Source: CAZYHS01 sp964647545
GTDB taxonomy: Bacteria > UBA10199 > GCA-002796325 > 1-14-0-20-49-13
DNA length: 64,000 nucleotides
Assembly: GCA_964647545.1 (NCBI GenBank)
Contig: CAZYHS010000005.1
Location: 28,122 to 92,121, forward strand
Direction of reading: 5' to 3'
How positions within the stretch are numbered: the stretch's first letter is position 1; each line of letters begins with the position of its first letter. The notes under the pieces were generated by a model. It was given only the letters and a program-made list of their open reading frames with translations, was not told where the DNA came from and made no database searches. Positions 9,282 through 18,492 of this stretch are shown in pieces. The translations under genes were made by a program, and so were the position numbers.

Positions 9282-10948
9282 TGAAATTGAATCAGGATAC
9301 CAGATCGCTGCTGGCCGTCGGATTAAGTGTGGGTGTTTTTGTTCTTTGGTACGCATTTCTTAGCCCAAAACCTCCAAAACCGACTCCGCAAGACACCGCT
9401 GCCGTAACCGCACAGGCCTCGGCGCCGGCGACAACAACTCCGACACAGGTCGCGGCAGCTCAGTCGTCACTTCCCGCCCAAACTTCAACGAGCGCGAGCT
9501 TAGTTGCAGACCCTCAAGCTACGACGCCTGTGAAGATTTCGACATTTGAATCAGAGCTTTGGAAGGTCGTGCTCACAAACGACGGCGCGGTTCCGCTCTC
9601 TTGGGAGATGAAAAAATACAAAGAGGGAAAACCCCCCGCAGAGAAGCAAATCAATCTGGTGAGCGAAGCCAATCCGCCTCTTTTGCAGAAATTATCATTT
9701 GCAGTTATTCCGGAGCGCCCGAGGTTTGCGGTTCAAAGCGAATCTGAAAACGAGATTGTCTATGTTTGGCGGAACAACGAAGTCCAAATCACAAAGACGT
9801 ATCGTTTTGACCCGAACAAATATCAGCTCGACCTAATTCTCGGAGTTAAGAACCTAGGAAAAAATCCCGTGCAGGGGACGGTTTCGCTCGATTGGAAATA
9901 TCAAAACGGAAAACAGGAAAAGGGGGGTTTTCTTAGCTTTCTCAAAGGGCCGAAGAACGAACATCAGCCCATTTTCGATATTAATAACAAAGTGGAACGC
10001 GAAGCCGGCGTGAATAAGATCGGGAGATTACTGTGGAGCGGAGTTGAAGACCGCTATTTTATCGCAGCGATCGTTCCGCGAGAAGCCAGCGACGCCGCAT
10101 CGGTTTCAACACAGATGATTCCGTCGCAGGATGGAGGACGGATCGTCGGCGCTGTCGCGACAGAGCCGCTGCCGGCTATTATTCCGGGGAGCGAAGTGGT
10201 GCAGACATTCGCTTTGTATGTCGGTCCAAAGCAGATGGAAAGCCTTAAGGCGGTCGGCGCTAATTTAGACAAGGCGATCGATCACGGATGGTTCAGCGTT
10301 ATCGCGCTTCCCATTTTGTATCTGCTTAAATTTTTCTACGGACTTGTTCACAACTGGGGTGTGGCCATCATTTTGCTGACCCTCTTTGTTAAACTTTTGC
10401 TGCATCCGCTGACAAAGCATTCAATGAAGTCGATGAAGGCGATGCAAAAGATTCAGCCTCAGATGAAAGCGCTCAGAGAAAAATACAAGAACGACCGCGA
10501 GCGTCTTAACATGGAGACGATGCAGCTTTTCAGGGCTAACAAAGTTAACCCGATGGGTGGTTGTCTGCCAATGTTGTTACAGTTCCCGATTTACATTGCG
10601 CTTTATCGTGTGTTGTGGAGCTCGATCGAACTTTATCGTTCTCCGTTTTTCTGGTTCTATCGTGACCTGTCCGCTCCCGACCCGACGTTTGTAATGCCGA
10701 TCCTGCTCGGTGTTTTTATGTGGTTGCAGCAGAAGTTCACGCCATCTGCCAGCATGGATCCGCAGCAGGCAAAAATGATGCAAATTATGCCGATCATGTT
10801 CACGGCTTTCATGCTATTTTTGCCAAGCGGGCTGGTTCTCTATATTCTGGTGAACACGCTTACCAGTGTGTTGCAGCAGTGGATGTCGAACAACGATATT
10901 CGCTTTAGAGACCTGATGCGCGGAAAATTTAAAAAGGCCTCGGCATAA
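9281..10948 (+). CDS. yidC: membrane protein insertase YidC
   Basis: Inner-membrane insertase of the Oxa1/YidC family. The 555 residues comprise an N-terminal signal-anchor helix, an Ala/Thr/Pro-rich linker (about residues 28-75), a large periplasmic P1 domain, and the C-terminal five-helix core with NWGVAIILLTLFVKLLLHPL, the cytoplasmic coiled region, NPMGGCLPMLLQFPIYIALY and a final LVNTLTSVLQQW helix. The large P1 domain is typical of Gram-negative YidC. It is the last gene of its operon and is followed by a strong terminator; the frequent downstream jag and mnmE genes are absent. Confidence 0.97.
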   Translation: MKLNQDTRSLLAVGLSVGVFVLWYAFLSPKPPKPTPQDTAAVTAQASAPATTTPTQVAAAQSSLPAQTSTSASLVADPQATTPVKISTFESELWKVVLTNDGAVPLSWEMKKYKEGKPPAEKQINLVSEANPPLLQKLSFAVIPERPRFAVQSESENEIVYVWRNNEVQITKTYRFDPNKYQLDLILGVKNLGKNPVQGTVSLDWKYQNGKQEKGGFLSFLKGPKNEHQPIFDINNKVEREAGVNKIGRLLWSGVEDRYFIAAIVPREASDAASVSTQMIPSQDGGRIVGAVATEPLPAIIPGSEVVQTFALYVGPKQMESLKAVGANLDKAIDHGWFSVIALPILYLLKFFYGLVHNWGVAIILLTLFVKLLLHPLTKHSMKSMKAMQKIQPQMKALREKYKNDRERLNMETMQLFRANKVNPMGGCLPMLLQFPIYIALYRVLWSSIELYRSPFFWFYRDLSAPDPTFVMPILLGVFMWLQQKFTPSASMDPQQAKMMQIMPIMFTAFMLFLPSGLVLYILVNTLTSVLQQWMSNNDIRFRDLMRGKFKKASA

Positions 10949-10973
10949 ATCTTTTTTGCCGATTGCATAAATA

Positions 10974-11015
10974 CCCCGATAAAATGCAGATTTATGCATT
11001 TTCTCGGGGTTTTTT
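10974..11015 (+). terminator. rho-independent terminator after yidC
   Basis: CCCCGA-T-AAAATGCA pairs with TGCATTTT-C-TCGGGG around a GATTTA loop, giving 14 base pairs with one mismatch, followed by a run of six T. It should end the rpmH-yidC transcript. Confidence 0.9.
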
Positions 11016-11143
11016 ATGTCCAATAACTCTTTTTTGTTGCGACTTCGTATAATTATTGATAGGGGACTATCTCCATAATAATCTTAGGGTTTTGTTGTTT
11101 TTTGGTTGCTGTTAGCGGGGGATGTCACACAGGATGGCATGCA

Positions 11144-13597
11144 ATGTCCACGACAGATCGACATTTTGAGCTTTCATCGGTTCTTTATGGTTCGTTGACC
11201 TCTTATTGGAGCTCGCTGCAAAACGAGCGGCCGCTAGATCAAAAAACTTCTCTTACGATTGAAACCGAAGTTGTGCAAAGCGATGCGTTCAAATCGGGTC
11301 GTCGTCTGGTTGAAGAATTAATTCTTAGCGTTGGGAGTTCAAGCGCGTCTTGGCTGGAACAATGGAAAAATAGATCGCTGCAAATTGAAAAGCTCAAAGC
11401 AATTCTTGAGCCTGCCGGTCCCAAGACGGCCGAACAAATGCTACTCTCCGCCGGACTTTTCGCTTATTGCGCCAACACATCCGACTTATTTCATCCCGAC
11501 GACTATTTTGAGGCGGCGCGCCTTTATCGAACGATCGGTGACCACCGCAGGGCCGGTGAGGCATATCTTGCGGCGATTGAAAACGCCTCTTCCCTTCTTG
11601 GCTTTGAGTTTTCGTCTGCGATTTACAAAGAGGCGGCGCAAGAGTTTCTGCTGGCGGGAGAATTGCAGCTTGCCGATCACGCTCTTTTCTTAAGAATAGA
11701 ATTGGCAATTAAGAATGGCGACTATGACAGGAAGATTTTTTTCATGCGCGAGCTGCTCGAACATTTCCAACAAACCTCCAGATTGTCATATGCAGGCCAA
11801 CTCGCCGCTCAAATAGAAGTAGAATCAAGGCTGTCTCGGTCGATCGCTCAGAGGCTTGAGTTTGCAGAGAGAGCAAAAAGGGCCGGCGACACAAAAGGAG
11901 AGATTTCGGCGAGACTGGCTGTTGCCGAGCTGTGGTTGCAGGCGGGGTCCATCGATTACGCCAAGAGAAGTTATTTGTTGGCGATACGAGTCGCCGAATC
12001 GGCAGGGCAAAACGTAGAAACGGCTAAGCTAAAATTCGGTCTTATCGAACTTCTCTCCGGACTCTCCACCTCTTCATACCGAGAAAAGGCGGACATGCTT
12101 TTCAGCGCCGCCAAAGATCTTAGCGGCTCGCGCGGGGTTTTTTATTCCGGCGCCGCCATCTCAGCGTCTGCGAAAGAAGCCGTTGCGGCAAAGGCATTTT
12201 CAAGGGCCGTTGTCATGCTGCTTCCTTTTGCGCTGCATCCGTCTGCCGGTGGGCCCGATAGGGCCAGAATAGTCGAGATGATAATTGATGGAGGTTCGGG
12301 AGACAGGCAGCTTTACAATGAAATGCGCGCCATTCTCTGGCCGGAATTAAACAAAAATGCAAAGTTCGCCTTGCTTAGCAACAGAGACAAAAAAAATATC
12401 GTCGCGGCCTATTTGGAAATTGCAACGGCTGTTGCGGAAAAAATGACGGCATCCGGCAATACCTCTCTTGCTCTAAGCTTTATGTTTGAATCTCTCGGCG
12501 ATGTTAAAACTCTTACCTATCCGGGGAGCCCTTGTCGCGCAATAGCCGGCCGTGTCGTAATTGATTTTGCCGACAGAATAATTGCGACGCGCGGCGCCAC
12601 TCTCGGTATTTTTGAAAAACTGCACCTTTGGTACACTAAGCGGACATTGCGCTACGATTTGATCAGGGGCGACGCGCTGAGCGATGACGGAAGAAAAGTT
12701 GCAGAAAGGCAAATTGAACCCGTGCGCACTCCCAGCTCTGTAGATGTTCTGCGCGGCGTTGCCGACCTAGAAAAACTGGGCAAGCACGAGCAGGCGGCTC
12801 TAGCCAAATTTAATAATCTCGGCCCCGCACTTGAAGCCGAAGGAAATTACGACGCTGCAATTAAACTTTATGAAGAGCTTTCAACTCGCTTTCTGAGCGA
12901 AGCTAAAAGCGCAAATGACCCCGAGCTAGAAAAAAAGAACGCGCTGCTTGCAGATGCGCTTTGTCGCCGCGGGAGATTGATGGTTCTTTACGGCGACAAA
13001 ACTCGAGGAGATGTTGAACACGGTGGCGCGCTTTTAAATGCCGGCTATTCTCTCTATGGACTTTTACTTAAAAATGAACAAGCGGCCGACGGAGCGAACT
13101 CGTGGTCATTGATCTATGCGGTGACCGAACTTGTCAGGGCCGGCCGAGCCGAGCAGGCGTTTACTCTAATGGACATGATAGCTGTGCCAAAAAGCGTTTC
13201 ACCTGAAGCGTTAGAATATATTTTCGAAGAAATCTTATTGAAAGAATCGGGAGACAATAAAAAACAAAAATTAGAATTTTTGAAAAAAGCATCTCGCCTT
13301 GTTTTTTTAGCGTACGGAAAGGAAGAGGCCGAAAAATTCATTGAAAGACTTTCTGCCAAAGGTTCGTCCGGTTTACTTGCAGGTAAAAATCGCCTTGCGA
13401 AACAAAGCATGAGTGAGCTTAGAGATTTTATTGTTGCAGCCGAACCGCCTAAGCTCAGGTCTCGAATATTTCCTCCCGTGTCGGACATGAAAGACTTCAC
13501 CGGCGGCGTGGCTTTGCGGGGGGGTGCCGAGGCACGAAAGCATTTGGTAAAAATAAGATTTTTAGAGCGGATAAAGAGAGCGTTTGGAAAGAGGTAA
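11144..13597 (+). CDS. large TPR-like alpha-solenoid protein, unknown function (1 of 3)
   Basis: Protein of 817 residues, almost entirely helical, with repeated helix-turn-helix units of TPR character such as DYFEAARLYRTIGDHRRAGE and a later GNYDAAIKLYEELSTRF. There is no signal peptide, membrane segment or enzymatic motif that I recognise, so it is probably a cytoplasmic scaffold. The ATG at 11144 follows AGGA at a good distance; an earlier in-frame TTG at 11102 is less likely. A perfect -10 TATAAT lies at 11048-11053, without a clear -35. Only five bases separate it from the next solenoid gene, so the two are co-transcribed. Confidence 0.7.
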   Translation: MSTTDRHFELSSVLYGSLTSYWSSLQNERPLDQKTSLTIETEVVQSDAFKSGRRLVEELILSVGSSSASWLEQWKNRSLQIEKLKAILEPAGPKTAEQMLLSAGLFAYCANTSDLFHPDDYFEAARLYRTIGDHRRAGEAYLAAIENASSLLGFEFSSAIYKEAAQEFLLAGELQLADHALFLRIELAIKNGDYDRKIFFMRELLEHFQQTSRLSYAGQLAAQIEVESRLSRSIAQRLEFAERAKRAGDTKGEISARLAVAELWLQAGSIDYAKRSYLLAIRVAESAGQNVETAKLKFGLIELLSGLSTSSYREKADMLFSAAKDLSGSRGVFYSGAAISASAKEAVAAKAFSRAVVMLLPFALHPSAGGPDRARIVEMIIDGGSGDRQLYNEMRAILWPELNKNAKFALLSNRDKKNIVAAYLEIATAVAEKMTASGNTSLALSFMFESLGDVKTLTYPGSPCRAIAGRVVIDFADRIIATRGATLGIFEKLHLWYTKRTLRYDLIRGDALSDDGRKVAERQIEPVRTPSSVDVLRGVADLEKLGKHEQAALAKFNNLGPALEAEGNYDAAIKLYEELSTRFLSEAKSANDPELEKKNALLADALCRRGRLMVLYGDKTRGDVEHGGALLNAGYSLYGLLLKNEQAADGANSWSLIYAVTELVRAGRAEQAFTLMDMIAVPKSVSPEALEYIFEEILLKESGDNKKQKLEFLKKASRLVFLAYGKEEAEKFIERLSAKGSSGLLAGKNRLAKQSMSELRDFIVAAEPPKLRSRIFPPVSDMKDFTGGVALRGGAEARKHLVKIRFLERIKRAFGKR

Positions 13598-13602
13598 AAA
13601 CA

Positions 13603-15774
13603 ATGTCTGAAAACAATGATTCTGTAAGCGGCACGGCTCTTTTAACAGGTGCGGCCCAATATTCTTTGCAACAGCGCCAGACAATACATGCGATCGCTGC
13701 AGATGCTGAATTCGACGCCATGGAGCAGCCGGATAGGTCTCAGAGGATATGGGACATCGCGAGCGTCAAAGCGCTTAATTCGCTGGTCACCGGCGTAGCA
13801 AGGCCGGTGGATTTTTTGGGTTTGGCCAATTTGATAATGGGGGTGCCGGCAGATTTTATTCCCGACGGGCCATCTCTTAACCGAGCGCCGCTTGGCATGG
13901 CTTCCGGGTTTAACCGCTCCATCTTTTTTAAAGGAGCAATAGCGGTTTTGCGACACGGCGGTTTTTTTAATGAAGCGGCAGAGATCGAGGTCGGTGCGCT
14001 GGCTCTTTATTATCTCGACCGGCATGATTTTGAAAGAGCCGCCTATATGGTTTCGGACGCCGTGGAAAATTTCGAGCAGGGGGGGCGGCTTGACAGGGCT
14101 GCGGCAACGGCAATAAAACTTGGAAGAGCTTTGATACTTTATGGCGCGGTGGATCAGGGGAAAAAATATCTCGAACACGGCGCGGCGCTGATGGCAAAGG
14201 CTTCGTTGCAGCAGGACGCGGCCGGAAGAGGAGCGTTTGTTCTTGCCGGAGTTGAGGCTCTTTTACAGGCTGAGCGATTTGATCTCGCAGAAAACCAGAT
14301 AAGGGTGGCCGGAAAACTTTCAAGCGACGTCCTCAAAAGCATCGCCAGAGCGATAACGGCGACGCAAGGTGATTCAATAATAGGCAAGGCTTTTTTCAAC
14401 AGAATATCGTTGACGCTTTGTGTTGTTGAAAAGCTTTCGATGATAAATCCGGAGGCCGCACGGAGTTTGGCTTCCGGCGAAATGAAAAACATCAAAGGGA
14501 CAGACGACGCCTCTTTAATTGCGAGGCATCTATTGCAAAAACGTCTTGCCGCGCTCCCTTCGCCGGCGGGGCTTAACCCAAAAAGCATTGCCGCAAAAAT
14601 CGTCGGCAGGACATTAGCCGGTTTTGTATCGTTCGCTTCATGGTTTTCAGCGAGAGCGTTGGTGTCTGCCGGCATCGATCCAAAAAAAGCCGACTTGAAT
14701 TTGTTGTTGATCAAGGCAGATCCAGAGGCGGCAAAGGCGAATGCGCTGGCCGAGCTCAAACAATCGATTCTTGTCTTTGAAAGACTTGGGAGAAGCGGAG
14801 AGTTCGCAGAAAAAATACTGTCCGATTTTGGCCCAAAACTCGAGGCTTTGGGCCAAAGCAGATCGGCCCTTGAGAATTACGTCGAAGCCGAGAAAATTTT
14901 CAGACAGCAGAAGAAACACGATCAGGCGGCAAAGGCCCTTTTAAAACGAATCTGCGTTCTGCAAAAAATGAACGAAACCGCCAGCGTTCCGATTTTGTTC
15001 AAACAGCTTTTCGACATGTTTGATCAGGCGGGCGGCGAGGCGATTCCGTTCGGGAATTTGAGCTTAGGTTTTCAGTTGCTGATCGAGGCAAAACAGCCAA
15101 CCCTAGCGTTTACATTATTTTCCAGAGCGGTGGCGCTCGATGGCACAACGATAAAACCGAATGTGCTTTTAGATGTTTTTGAAAGCGCATTGTCCTCGGG
15201 CAATCTTCCAAAAGAAAAGTTAAATCAGTTGTCATATTCTTATTTAGCAAACGCGTTTTTGGTTCTTGATTCAGCGGAGAACAAAGTCGAAGCTTTTTGG
15301 GTCGCAAAAAAGATGACCGCTTTGTTGCCGATCGAAACACCGGCGCAGCGAGCGAAGAAGGCGGGATTTTTAGAGCGGATCATTTTACTGTGTATCGAGC
15401 AGAATCAAACAGCCATCGATCCCGACTACAAGGCTAAGGTGGCATCTGTTTGGGAGGCTGCCGGCTATCTGCTCGACGAGCTAAATGCCGTTGATGGCAG
15501 GCAAGGTTTAGGAATTAATCGAGCCAGAAAGACCGGAACAAAAGTTAGGGAAGCTCCGCCTCCATTGCTTCTTCCGGACTTGCTTCCGCCTCTTGAGCGG
15601 CCGGCCCTTCGCATGGAGGAGCGGCCCACAGAACGTTCGCCGAGGGTCTGGGTGGCCGGAGAAGAAATTGAAGACAGGCCGGTTGTTAGAGATAGCGAGC
15701 TAAAGAGGGGCGCGGAAGTGTTGAGAGGGGCCGCCGGCGCTCGTTTAAAGAACGGAAGAAGAACAATAAAATAA
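13603..15774 (+). CDS. large TPR-like alpha-solenoid protein, unknown function (2 of 3)
   Basis: Protein of 723 residues with GAGG Shine-Dalgarno before the ATG. Residues ~90-240 and ~380-650 look like helical repeats (for example YYLDRHDFERAAYMVSDAVE and LGQSRSALENYVEAEKIF). The last ~75 residues change character to a proline- and charge-rich tail (PPPLLLPDLLPPLERP, then many E/R). The tail is probably disordered and may bind partners. No signal peptide or membrane helix is evident, and no domain I can name. It is the middle gene of the trio; the third starts 68 bases later. Confidence 0.7.
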   Translation: MSENNDSVSGTALLTGAAQYSLQQRQTIHAIAADAEFDAMEQPDRSQRIWDIASVKALNSLVTGVARPVDFLGLANLIMGVPADFIPDGPSLNRAPLGMASGFNRSIFFKGAIAVLRHGGFFNEAAEIEVGALALYYLDRHDFERAAYMVSDAVENFEQGGRLDRAAATAIKLGRALILYGAVDQGKKYLEHGAALMAKASLQQDAAGRGAFVLAGVEALLQAERFDLAENQIRVAGKLSSDVLKSIARAITATQGDSIIGKAFFNRISLTLCVVEKLSMINPEAARSLASGEMKNIKGTDDASLIARHLLQKRLAALPSPAGLNPKSIAAKIVGRTLAGFVSFASWFSARALVSAGIDPKKADLNLLLIKADPEAAKANALAELKQSILVFERLGRSGEFAEKILSDFGPKLEALGQSRSALENYVEAEKIFRQQKKHDQAAKALLKRICVLQKMNETASVPILFKQLFDMFDQAGGEAIPFGNLSLGFQLLIEAKQPTLAFTLFSRAVALDGTTIKPNVLLDVFESALSSGNLPKEKLNQLSYSYLANAFLVLDSAENKVEAFWVAKKMTALLPIETPAQRAKKAGFLERIILLCIEQNQTAIDPDYKAKVASVWEAAGYLLDELNAVDGRQGLGINRARKTGTKVREAPPPLLLPDLLPPLERPALRMEERPTERSPRVWVAGEEIEDRPVVRDSELKRGAEVLRGAAGARLKNGRRTIK

Positions 15775-15842
15775 CGCGGCTAACAAGCCGTAAAAATAGA
15801 CAAGTCTTGGCTTAGCGGGGCGGGGGGTAGAACAGGAATATT

Positions 15843-17285
15843 ATGGCTACGAAAAATGTTTCGGAAACGACGGTGCGTTCTAAGATTGAGCAGGCGGCGA
15901 AGAATTTCAATTACAGGCTCGAACACAACCTTGCTGATGAAGCTCCCCTTAGAAAGGAGACAACCCGCAAACTTGTGCTCCAAGTTAGAGAGCTTGTCGA
16001 AAGTAAGCCGGAGCTCGCAGCGACCTGCGCAGCCCTCTTACATAACGCCCCCCAAAAGTATCCGAGAATATTCGATCCGCTTCCGCTCTATTTCGAAGCG
16101 GTTCAATTTTATTCAATGGCCGAGGAGATGCGTTCCGTAGCCGAAATATATTCAAAGCACATCGCAAGACTTTATCTCGACGCGGGCAATCTGTTGTTTG
16201 CTTTTGAAGCTTTCAGGCGAAGCGTGGGAATTTACTATGCGTTGAACATGCGAGAGGAGATCGCCGGAATAAACGGGACGTGGGCTCTGTCAACTTTCGA
16301 CGCGGTGCTGGAAGCGGCACGGACATTATCTGATGGGAAAATAGACGCCGTGTTTATAAAAGACTCGCTCGACTACGGCATGAACAGACTCTTGCCCGAA
16401 ATTGCAAAGTCGGGTCGCTACGAAGAGGCCCTTGCATATTATGCCAAAGTGCTGGGGGCGGTGCGCAGCTTTGGCGGCTCTGTTAATGCGGCCAGAATCA
16501 GATGCCGTCAGGCAAGGCTGCTTTTTAAAATGGGGCGCGAAGACGAGGCGAGAATCAAGTTCATTCAGGCTTTTGATCTCTTCAGCAGAATGGCTACAAA
16601 AGCAAACGACACGGTGATCGAAGGTGTAGTTGATGGAGAGGTTTACTTTGGAATGAATGAATTCATCAGGGCCAGACAGGTCGATTTGGCTCTTATGCTT
16701 TTGTCTCAATACAACGGTCCGATCGAGAATCTAGTTGCTCTTACCGAGAAGGTTCTGAAAAATGTAGTGATCTATAAGTTTGGAATTGCCCATCCGTTTG
16801 AAGTCGCGAGGTACGCTTTTTTCGTAGTTGAAAAGTTTAAGCGACTTAATGCGTACGAACAGGCCGCCAACTTTCTTATTGAGGCGGCGCAACGCATACC
16901 GAGAATCGGGGTTGAACAGAAGATTATCGCACAGGAGTTTCTGACAAAGGCGCTTGAACAAACCGAAGCGATGGGTTCGGGAAAAGAGGCGCTCGTTAGA
17001 AGGATACTCGTTGACCACGAAAAATTGTCGATGCAAATAAGGACGATATCGGGCGACGGCCCGTTTAATGCCCGCAAAGCGTTGCGCAAAGAGACCCAAG
17101 GGCTTCCTCCCGTTGAGGCGTACCGATTCAAGATGATGGAGGTAAACGCCGCCATCGAACGTTATGCCGGCAAACTAGTGCCCAAATTGAACGTTCCGGT
17201 TCCTACCATTCAAATCAATGTCGCGCGAGAAGTTATGATGCTTGAAAGCGGACATGTCGGCGCAAGAAGAATGCTTGAAAAATAA
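15843..17285 (+). CDS. TPR-like alpha-solenoid protein, unknown function (3 of 3)
   Basis: Protein of 480 residues, helical throughout, with TPR-like units such as YLDAGNLLFAFEAFRRSVGI and GRYEEALAYYAKVLGAVRSF. It lacks a signal peptide and known catalytic motifs. The upstream 68 bases contain a G-rich stretch (AGCGGGGCGGGG) followed by TAGAAC and AGGA before the ATG, so it may have its own promoter as well as read-through from the preceding solenoid gene. It ends seven bases before a convergent lipoprotein gene. Confidence 0.7.
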   Translation: MATKNVSETTVRSKIEQAAKNFNYRLEHNLADEAPLRKETTRKLVLQVRELVESKPELAATCAALLHNAPQKYPRIFDPLPLYFEAVQFYSMAEEMRSVAEIYSKHIARLYLDAGNLLFAFEAFRRSVGIYYALNMREEIAGINGTWALSTFDAVLEAARTLSDGKIDAVFIKDSLDYGMNRLLPEIAKSGRYEEALAYYAKVLGAVRSFGGSVNAARIRCRQARLLFKMGREDEARIKFIQAFDLFSRMATKANDTVIEGVVDGEVYFGMNEFIRARQVDLALMLLSQYNGPIENLVALTEKVLKNVVIYKFGIAHPFEVARYAFFVVEKFKRLNAYEQAANFLIEAAQRIPRIGVEQKIIAQEFLTKALEQTEAMGSGKEALVRRILVDHEKLSMQIRTISGDGPFNARKALRKETQGLPPVEAYRFKMMEVNAAIERYAGKLVPKLNVPVPTIQINVAREVMMLESGHVGARRMLEK

Positions 17286-17292
17286 ATGCGGT

Positions 17293-18330
17293 CTATTTCA
17301 AGAGATAGGTCTGCATCTTAACTGCGGATGATGTTGTGTCAGATGAAGCGTTTGCGTTTTTTCCGGCGCCGTCGTCGCTTCTGACAACGTAGGCCATGAC
17401 CGCCCCTGTCGCATCTTCTTTCCATTCGGTCGATGGGTTGTCGTAAATGACGTGCATGGTTAAAGACTCGCCCGATTTCAGCGGAATGCCGGAAGAATCT
17501 TCGAAAGGCTTCAAACTTACAATTTCATGTTCGGTGTCGAGCTCGGTCTTTCCCTGCCAAAACGGAGTCGGTTGTTTTCCGCTGGTCAATGAAATTTCAA
17601 CGCCGTAATTTTGCAAAAGACCGTAGGCTTTTGTCAGTCGCCCACCCTCTGGGAGCTCAAACTCAGCCTTCTTTTTCACAAACTCTTTTGGCGCGATAGC
17701 AATCGGTGCGTGGTCGCACGGATCGATATCGAAAAGCATTGGGGCGACATCTTTCATGTTCTTGGCCAAGCGCATCGGGATCGCGGTAAGTTCAAAAATG
17801 AAATAGACCTCTTTGTATCCTTGTGAGCGCGGGTTGCGTAAAACAACGTTTGCTTCAAGCCGTTCGTTGGCTAGCACCGGATAGCCGAGCCCGTCGGGGA
17901 GCTCAATTTCTTTATTGATAGAGTTGGCGGCGAAGAAAGGGTTTGCCACCTCTTTGTCCGAGCAGAGCGGATTTTTCTCTCCGCCGTTTGCCACGATCGC
18001 GGAATAGAGCAGGTCGTTTGGAAGATCTTCTCCATCCGCATCAACAATTTTCGAGGCGAATTTAGTTATCCACAAAGGCTCGTCGGCGGCGAAGGCGATC
18101 TTCCCCGGATCGTCTTGCATGACCTGTGCTTTTTGGCGCGGTTCGAGCTGAAAAGGACCCACTTTGTAGGTCAGTTTCTGCAATCCCGACTTGGGAATTT
18201 GCGGCGCCGTGTCGATCGAATAGTCGATGGGTTTGGCTGCGTTTTGGGTGTGGATAGCCAGATTTGGCCCCTCTTCACACGCGACGAAAGCAAAAAGCGC
18301 AATAATTATGGGTAGATAGCTCTTCTTCAT
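17293..18330 (-). CDS. predicted lipoprotein, unknown function
   Basis: Protein of 345 residues with a lipoprotein signal peptide: MKKSY, a hydrophobic core (LPIIIALFAF) and the lipobox FVAC with Cys at about residue 19. The mature protein has no family I can name; it is beta-rich by appearance, with repeated hydrophobic/charged strands. It probably faces the periplasm or sits in the outer membrane. No Shine-Dalgarno is visible before the ATG; on the minus strand TGCTAATTT lies 12 bases upstream as a possible extended -10. It converges on the solenoid gene and is divergent from the AspT-like transporter. Confidence 0.65.
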   Translation of the reverse strand: MKKSYLPIIIALFAFVACEEGPNLAIHTQNAAKPIDYSIDTAPQIPKSGLQKLTYKVGPFQLEPRQKAQVMQDDPGKIAFAADEPLWITKFASKIVDADGEDLPNDLLYSAIVANGGEKNPLCSDKEVANPFFAANSINKEIELPDGLGYPVLANERLEANVVLRNPRSQGYKEVYFIFELTAIPMRLAKNMKDVAPMLFDIDPCDHAPIAIAPKEFVKKKAEFELPEGGRLTKAYGLLQNYGVEISLTSGKQPTPFWQGKTELDTEHEIVSLKPFEDSSGIPLKSGESLTMHVIYDNPSTEWKEDATGAVMAYVVRSDDGAGKNANASSDTTSSAVKMQTYLLK

Positions 18331-18492
18331 GAGTTGGTGTGGAAATTAGCAGAAAATTCATGCGGCGAAAATACGCACTGCGGCATGTAAATGACGCGCT
18401 ACGCAATCGACAGAAGGCGGAACTATTTTAGGGTAAAAAATATTTTCCCTTGCTTTTCCAGCCCTTGGGGAACTAAGAGCCGACCCGCCGCT

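Noticed and set aside
14154..14759. 201-residue minus-strand frame opposite the second solenoid gene
   Set aside because: Ser/Ala-rich antisense frame without start signals; the sense frame has a Shine-Dalgarno and helical repeats.
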